From contig WLCR01000006.1 of assembly GCA_009705235.1 (NCBI GenBank), positions 1 through 18,677 on the forward strand: a DNA stretch of 18,677 nt, read 5' to 3'. This DNA comes from Actinomycetota bacterium. Lineage in GTDB: Bacteria; Actinomycetota; Actinomycetes; Nanopelagicales; Nanopelagicaceae. Shown piece after piece: positions 14,460 through 18,677 of the stretch; the stretch's first letter is position 1; each line of letters starts with the position of its first letter. The notes under the pieces are model-generated. The model had not been told where the DNA came from. It did no database searches and saw only the letters and a list, made by a program, of their open reading frames with translations. Position numbers and translations under genes: made by a program.

Positions 14460-15216
14460 TTCGTCTAATTGGATCTCGCGTTTGTGGGTAGGTCAGATCT
14501 TCTAAGAATTGCATTATGTTAGCCAACATTAAGGCTGGTTTTTCTTTTACTAGCCCGTGTGAAGTTCCAGGAATTATTGCTAACTGCCCCAGAGGCAAAG
14601 CCTCATATAAAGAAATTGTGTGATCATGCTTTATGACATCATCATCACCTGCCATAACTAATACAGGGCACTGAATTGATGCGATATCAGAAAGAGCTAT
14701 GTCTGGCTCAGTTCTCCAAATTTGGTTCATCCGAATGATTTTTTCTAGAAGAGTATGGGGTGCATCTGGACTAATTAAGTTGTATTCAGCCTGATCACCT
14801 TCACTGACAAATGCTTCTGTAAAATCCTTTAGTGGTGCGCTGAAATGATAATTTGCACCAATTGCAACAATTGATTTAACTAAGTCTGGACGCTGTATCG
14901 CAACCATTAAAGCAATTATTCCACCATCGCTGTAACCAATTAAGTGTGCTGGTTCCTTTACTACCTCTTCCAAGTATGAAATTGCTTCTTTTGCCTGAAA
15001 ATCAAAGTGCAGACTGCCTGTGCGATCTCCTGTAAAACCGTGCCCAGTTCTGTCGTAGGCATAAACATGAAAATCATTTTCAAGTGCAGGAACTAGCAAA
15101 TAATCCCAACTAGAGGTTTTACTTAAACCACCATGAAGTAAAACAACAGCTTCGCCATCGTTTTCCCATTCGTAACAGTAAAGATCATGACCATCGACCT
15201 TTAAATATTCAGGCAT
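14440..15216 (-). CDS. Alpha/beta-fold hydrolase
   Basis: The 258-residue protein has a typical alpha/beta hydrolase layout: oxyanion region VLLHGGLSKTSSW (25-37), YDRTGHG (54-60), nucleophile elbow GYSDGG (94-99, Ser96), acid in VMAGDDDVI (187-195) and His220 in GTSHG. No signal peptide is seen, so it acts in the cytoplasm. The substrate is unknown; it could be an esterase, a lactonase or a C-C bond hydrolase. The ATG shares one base with the stop of ndh (TAATG), so the two are translationally coupled. Pairing with a respiratory dehydrogenase hints at a quinone- or lipid-related job, but that is guesswork. Its 3' end overlaps the carbonic anhydrase gene by 20 bases. Confidence 0.87.
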   Translation of the reverse strand: MPEYLKVDGHDLYCYEWENDGEAVVLLHGGLSKTSSWDYLLVPALENDFHVYAYDRTGHGFTGDRTGSLHFDFQAKEAISYLEEVVKEPAHLIGYSDGGIIALMVAIQRPDLVKSIVAIGANYHFSAPLKDFTEAFVSEGDQAEYNLISPDAPHTLLEKIIRMNQIWRTEPDIALSDIASIQCPVLVMAGDDDVIKHDHTISLYEALPLGQLAIIPGTSHGLVKEKPALMLANIMQFLEDLTYPQTRDPIRRISNQPE

Positions 15217-16451
15217 TACTGCGAATCCATAATGTGACGGTTACCGCGATCAAAGGTTAAATAGTTATAGGTCCAGTCAGCCATAGTGCCAATTTTATTG
15301 CGCCCACCTAATAGATAAAACAGATGAAGCCACAACCAGGCATACCAGGCTGGAATACCAGTCATCCGAAGGTTTTTAACTTCAACGATTGCTTTGTGGC
15401 GACCAATAGTTGCCATGGATCCTTTATCAAGATATTTAAATGGCTTGAGAGCTTGGCCGGCAGCGATTCTTTTGATTTGGTGGGCAACATGTCGACCTTG
15501 CTGCAACGCAACAGGAGCAACCATCGGCAACATCCGCCCATTTTCTCCAACAAAACCTGCGATATCTCCGATTGCAAAAATGTGTGGGTAGTTCTTCACT
15601 TGCAATGTATTCTCAACATCAATGCGCGTATTGATTAAAGGCAAATTCAATTTCGCACCTGTTGGTTCGCCCTTTACGCCTGCAGCCCAGATTGTTACCT
15701 CTGAGGCAATCTTGCTGCCATCGCTAATTTCAATACTGCGAGGTTTAATTTCTTTTACAGCAGTATTTAAGTGAACTGTTACCCCAAGTTTTTCGAGATC
15801 CTTTTTACCGTGGGCAGAGAGTTTTTCTGAAAACATTGGCAAAATTCTTGGTCCAGCTTCAATCAAATTGATTTTTACGTGTGCTGCTGCATGTTGCTGA
15901 TCATGCTTTAGCGGACCACGAACAAGTTCAGCAAATGCGCCAGCCATCTCGACACCGGTGGGTCCACCGCCAACAATTGAAATTGAAAATATAGTTTCAT
16001 CTTCAAAGCGGCACAGATCTTCAAATCGTCGCAGAACTTCGGCACGGATGGCCAAAGCCTCATGAACACTTTTCATTCCAAGTGCATGCTCAAAAACCCC
16101 GGGAACTCCGAAATCTGCCGTTGCAGAACCTAGTGCTACAACAAGGTAGTCAAATTCTAAAACTTCGCTGCTGTCCAATTTAACAGACTTGTTTTTGTGA
16201 TCGACAGCAATTGGTGATCCCATTCGAAATTTCACACCAGTTTTACGTAACGCGCCTCGGACTGGGTGGGCAACATGGTCTGCAGCTAATCCTGCTGTAG
16301 ATACCTGATACAAAAGTGGCAGAAAAGTTTGAAAGTTATGGCGATCAACGACAGTTACATCGGCAAAATCAGCCATCTTGCGGGCTGCAGTTAACCCGCC
16401 GAAACCGGCACCCAAAATTACTACCCTTGGTTTTTGGAGTGTCTTTTGCAT
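15216..16451 (-). CDS. ndh: Type II NADH:quinone oxidoreductase
   Basis: NDH-2 oxidises NADH and reduces membrane quinone (menaquinone in most actinobacteria) without pumping protons. The 411-residue flavoprotein has the FAD dinucleotide fold VVILGAGFGGLTAA (10-23), the NADH fold SIVGGGPTGVEMAG (158-171) and the FAD-contacting IFAIGDIA (291-298). VAPVALQQG (311-319) is the family's quinone-site motif. The C-terminal hydrophobic and aromatic segment IPAWYAWLWLHLFYLLGG (366-383) would anchor it to the inner face of the membrane. The ATG at 16451 has no Shine-Dalgarno; TAGACT lies six bases before it. It is divergent from a YbjT-like gene only 23 bases away. Confidence 0.92.
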   Translation of the reverse strand: MQKTLQKPRVVILGAGFGGLTAARKMADFADVTVVDRHNFQTFLPLLYQVSTAGLAADHVAHPVRGALRKTGVKFRMGSPIAVDHKNKSVKLDSSEVLEFDYLVVALGSATADFGVPGVFEHALGMKSVHEALAIRAEVLRRFEDLCRFEDETIFSISIVGGGPTGVEMAGAFAELVRGPLKHDQQHAAAHVKINLIEAGPRILPMFSEKLSAHGKKDLEKLGVTVHLNTAVKEIKPRSIEISDGSKIASEVTIWAAGVKGEPTGAKLNLPLINTRIDVENTLQVKNYPHIFAIGDIAGFVGENGRMLPMVAPVALQQGRHVAHQIKRIAAGQALKPFKYLDKGSMATIGRHKAIVEVKNLRMTGIPAWYAWLWLHLFYLLGGRNKIGTMADWTYNYLTFDRGNRHIMDSQ

Positions 16452-16474
16452 GGGTTAAGTCTAGGCTTCTCAGC
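16452..16474. promoter_or_regulatory. Candidate bidirectional promoter with overlapping -10 elements (ndh / YbjT-like gene)
   Basis: Only 23 bases separate two divergent start codons. They contain the near-palindrome AAGTCTAGGCTT (16457-16468). Read rightward it gives TAGGCT (16462-16467), seven bases before ATG 16475. Read leftward it gives TAGACT (16463-16458), six bases before ATG 16451. Both fit TANNNT and share two bases. Any -35 elements would lie inside the coding sequences and look weak. The upstream parts of both genes thus double as promoter DNA. Confidence 0.4.
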
Positions 16475-17956
16475 ATGAACACGCACATTGGAGACCGTAC
16501 CTTTCTCGTCACAGGGGCATCTGGATATGTTGGTGGTCGGTTAGTCCGCGCACTCATTGATGACAAAGAAAATGTTCGAATACTGGTTCGCGATAAGAAC
16601 AAAATTATGGGTCAACCGTGGGCACCATTGGTTGATATCTGCGAAGGAAGTGCAGAAAACTTCACGGATTTACAAAGCGCTTTAGAAGGCATTCACACAG
16701 CGTTTTACTTATTGCATTCGATTAACTTAGGTCCGCACTTTGATGAAATCGAAAGCGAAATGGCTCGTAACTTTGCCAAGGCTGCCGAACAAGCTGGCGT
16801 ATCTCAAATTATTTATTTGGGTGGAATCGCAAATGATGTAAACATCAGTAAACATCTTGCATCTCGTGCCATGACAGGTAGCTCACTTGCCACCACATCT
16901 GTTGCTGTTCTAGAACTTCGTGCAGGCATCATTATTGGATCCGGTTCTGCCAGTTTTGAAATGTTGCGCCATTTAACCCACCGACTTCCGATCATGACTA
17001 CGCCTAAATGGGTGATGAACAAAACGCATCCCATCGCAATTCGTGATGTTCTGTATTACTTAAAGGGTGCAGCGCATTTAGAAAAGCCAGTCAACAAAGT
17101 CTTTGATATTGGTGGCCCCGAAGTCTTGTCATATGCAGACATGATGCAAAAGTTTGCAAAGCTATCTGGATTAAAAAAGCGCTGGATCATTAGAGTTCCT
17201 GTTCTTACCCCAGGGCTTTCTAGTTTGTGGATTGGCTTAGTAACTCCAGTTCCAACCGCACTGGCCCGCCCACTTGTTGGTTCGCTAATTAGCGAAGTTG
17301 TTGCAGACCCTGCAAAAAGTATTGATGGACTTATTCCAAAACCTGCCGAAGGATTGATTGATGTTGAATCAGCGATTTCATTAGCGCTGTCAAAAATCAC
17401 TACTCATAACGTTGAAACTCGTTGGTCTGATGCAACTATGCCAACTGCACCATGGCAAAAGGCACAAGGAGATCCAGATTGGGCTGGCGAAATGGTTTTG
17501 CGCGATCGTCGCGAACGCATCACCGACGTTCCAGCAGAGCAGGTATGGCGGCAGGTCGAACGCATTGGAGGAGACAACGGATGGTTTGGCTCTGATTTGC
17601 TGTGGTGGGCTCGCGGCGTTTTGGATCGATTCATAGTTGGAGGCGTTGGATTGCGCCGCGGTCGCCGCGATCCTGATTTCTTACGCGTTGGAGAAAGTTT
17701 AGATTTTTGGCGAGTAGAAGAGTTAGAACCAGGTCGCAGGTTAAAGCTGTATGCCGAAATGGTTTTGCCAGGTAAAGCGTGGCTGGAATTTACAGTTACA
17801 CGCGAATACGGAAAGACGAAGATTGTGCAAGAGGCAACTTTTAACCCACGCGGGTTAGGTGGCCAGTTGTATTGGTATGCGATCTCACCACTTCACCTAT
17901 TTGTTTTTCCAACGATGATTAGAAATATAGTTAAGAAGGCAAGAATCAATGCATGA
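16475..17956 (+). CDS. YbjT-like NAD(P)-binding protein with C-terminal DUF2867 domain
   Basis: The protein has 493 residues. Residues 8 to about 280 form an atypical short-chain dehydrogenase/NmrA-like Rossmann domain: FLVTGASGYVGGRLVRAL (10-27), then AFYLLHS (near 72-78) and YLGGIAND (near 109-116). The C-terminal part, from about 330, matches DUF2867, a START/cyclase-like fold (LRDRRERITDVPAEQVW, SLDFWRVEELEPGRRLKLYAEM). E. coli YbjT has the same two-domain form and length. The reaction is not known; such proteins are often placed in quinone or lipid metabolism. I chose ATG 16475 because the Rossmann motif begins ten residues later; an open extension to 16316 runs antisense through ndh. 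Its stop overlaps the next gene by eight bases. Confidence 0.85.
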   Translation: MNTHIGDRTFLVTGASGYVGGRLVRALIDDKENVRILVRDKNKIMGQPWAPLVDICEGSAENFTDLQSALEGIHTAFYLLHSINLGPHFDEIESEMARNFAKAAEQAGVSQIIYLGGIANDVNISKHLASRAMTGSSLATTSVAVLELRAGIIIGSGSASFEMLRHLTHRLPIMTTPKWVMNKTHPIAIRDVLYYLKGAAHLEKPVNKVFDIGGPEVLSYADMMQKFAKLSGLKKRWIIRVPVLTPGLSSLWIGLVTPVPTALARPLVGSLISEVVADPAKSIDGLIPKPAEGLIDVESAISLALSKITTHNVETRWSDATMPTAPWQKAQGDPDWAGEMVLRDRRERITDVPAEQVWRQVERIGGDNGWFGSDLLWWARGVLDRFIVGGVGLRRGRRDPDFLRVGESLDFWRVEELEPGRRLKLYAEMVLPGKAWLEFTVTREYGKTKIVQEATFNPRGLGGQLYWYAISPLHLFVFPTMIRNIVKKARINA

Positions 17957-18677
17957 GTTCACACCTGCAGTAGAAGAACTTGCTGCAGAGATTTTGAAGT
18001 ACAGCTTGGAACGTTTAAGAGATGACCCACCACTTGATGGACCTCGATCTGCAGAAGATTTGTTCAACGAGGTAGGCAACACAATTACCGCAAAGGGTTT
18101 GGGCGGACATCACGCATTGGAAGTTTTTACAAATGTGTTAGCAAAAGCTTGTATATCAACGGATCATCCACGCAACCTTGCATTTATTCCATCAGCACCT
18201 AGTGAGTACGCAAACCTTTTTGATTTAGTTGTTGGTGCAAGTGCCTTATACGGCGGGTCATGGCAAGAAGGGGCCGGTGCAGTCTTTGCTGAAAACCAAG
18301 CTATTCAATGGTTAATTGATTTAGCGGGACTTCCTGCATCTGCCGGCGGTGTCTTTGTACAAGGTGGAACAATTGGCAATCTCTCTGCACTTGTTGTTGC
18401 TCGGGCCGAAGCGCGAAAGAAACATGCCAATCCAGAGCGTTGGGTAATCGCCTGCAGCGAAGAGGCACATTCATCCATTGCTTCTGCAGCAAATGTCATG
18501 GATGTAGATGTATTAAAGGTTTCCGTTGATGAAACTGGCAAACTTCAAGGAGCACAAGTTGCCGCTGCAATTGATCAATTACATGCAACCACAAACAAGC
18601 GTGTCTTTGCAGTTGTTGCAACATCTGGCACAACAAACCTAGGAATCATTGATGATCTCAAGGGAATTGGAAATGCC
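17949..18677 (+). CDS. PLP-dependent group II amino acid decarboxylase (3' truncated)
   Basis: The frame is open from ATG 17949 to the end of the window (243 codons, no stop), so the gene continues to the right. It belongs to the pyridoxal-phosphate decarboxylase family that includes aromatic amino acid, histidine, glutamate and aspartate decarboxylases. Seen here are the N-terminal dimerisation region, a PLP phosphate-binding segment QGGTIGNLSALVVAR (138-152), His174 in EEAHSSIASA (the residue that stacks on PLP) and VVATSGTTNLGIIDDL (222-237). The aspartate and lysine that bind PLP lie beyond the edge. The substrate cannot be decided from this half. The gene overlaps the YbjT-like gene by eight bases and is surely in its operon. 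Confidence 0.88.
   Translation, partial: MHEFTPAVEELAAEILKYSLERLRDDPPLDGPRSAEDLFNEVGNTITAKGLGGHHALEVFTNVLAKACISTDHPRNLAFIPSAPSEYANLFDLVVGASALYGGSWQEGAGAVFAENQAIQWLIDLAGLPASAGGVFVQGGTIGNLSALVVARAEARKKHANPERWVIACSEEAHSSIASAANVMDVDVLKVSVDETGKLQGAQVAAAIDQLHATTNKRVFAVVATSGTTNLGIIDDLKGIGNA

Noticed and set aside
16316..16474. N-terminal extension of the YbjT-like gene by 53 residues
   Set aside because: It lies antisense within ndh, and the Rossmann fold needs only the residues from ATG 16475 on.

Overview
The window looks like part of a small, streamlined actinobacterial chromosome, probably a freshwater Nanopelagicales (acI) type. The taxon is an inference. It rests on a CarD almost identical in pattern to the mycobacterial protein, the actinobacterial order carD-ispD-ispF-cysS-rlmB, a ppk1-mutT1 pair with the Nudix plus histidine-phosphatase form of MutT1, AT-richer codon use than most Actinobacteria, and very tight packing. 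No gap between genes exceeds about 130 bases, so there is no long non-coding stretch to describe. I see no insertion sequence, phage gene, CRISPR array, long repeat or convincing intrinsic terminator.

Bases 1-6762 carry a housekeeping and isoprenoid block. carD (5' end cut off) is followed by a degenerate IspD paralogue at the place where actinobacteria normally keep ispD. On the opposite strand lies a two-gene unit: a DRL/DXR-II type 1-deoxy-D-xylulose 5-phosphate reductoisomerase candidate and a second, recognisable IspD. Divergent from it run ispF, cysS, rlmB and an SGNH hydrolase. Together these genes would supply three MEP-pathway steps (reductoisomerase, cytidylyltransferase, cyclodiphosphate synthase).

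Bases 6759-9758 (minus strand) encode a large GH2 beta-galactosidase with no transporter or regulator beside it. Bases 9886-13739 form a polyphosphate region: ppk1, mutT1 and, convergently, a Ppx/GppA exopolyphosphatase. A candidate PHO box lies just upstream of ppk1. Bases 13842-14459 hold tRNA-Thr(UGU) and a beta-carbonic anhydrase that appears to be co-transcribed with it. Bases 14440-16451 (minus strand) hold ndh (type II NADH dehydrogenase) coupled to an alpha/beta hydrolase. From 16475 to the end run a YbjT-like NAD(P)-binding/DUF2867 protein and the start of a PLP-dependent group II decarboxylase, which is cut off by the window edge.

The main points of interest are the rearranged MEP cluster, with DXR-II and two IspD homologues that have lost different motifs, and the pared-down gene boundaries. 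All four convergent gene pairs overlap at their 3' ends. Several genes have a TANNNT hexamer only 6-7 bases before the start codon, as expected for leaderless transcripts.
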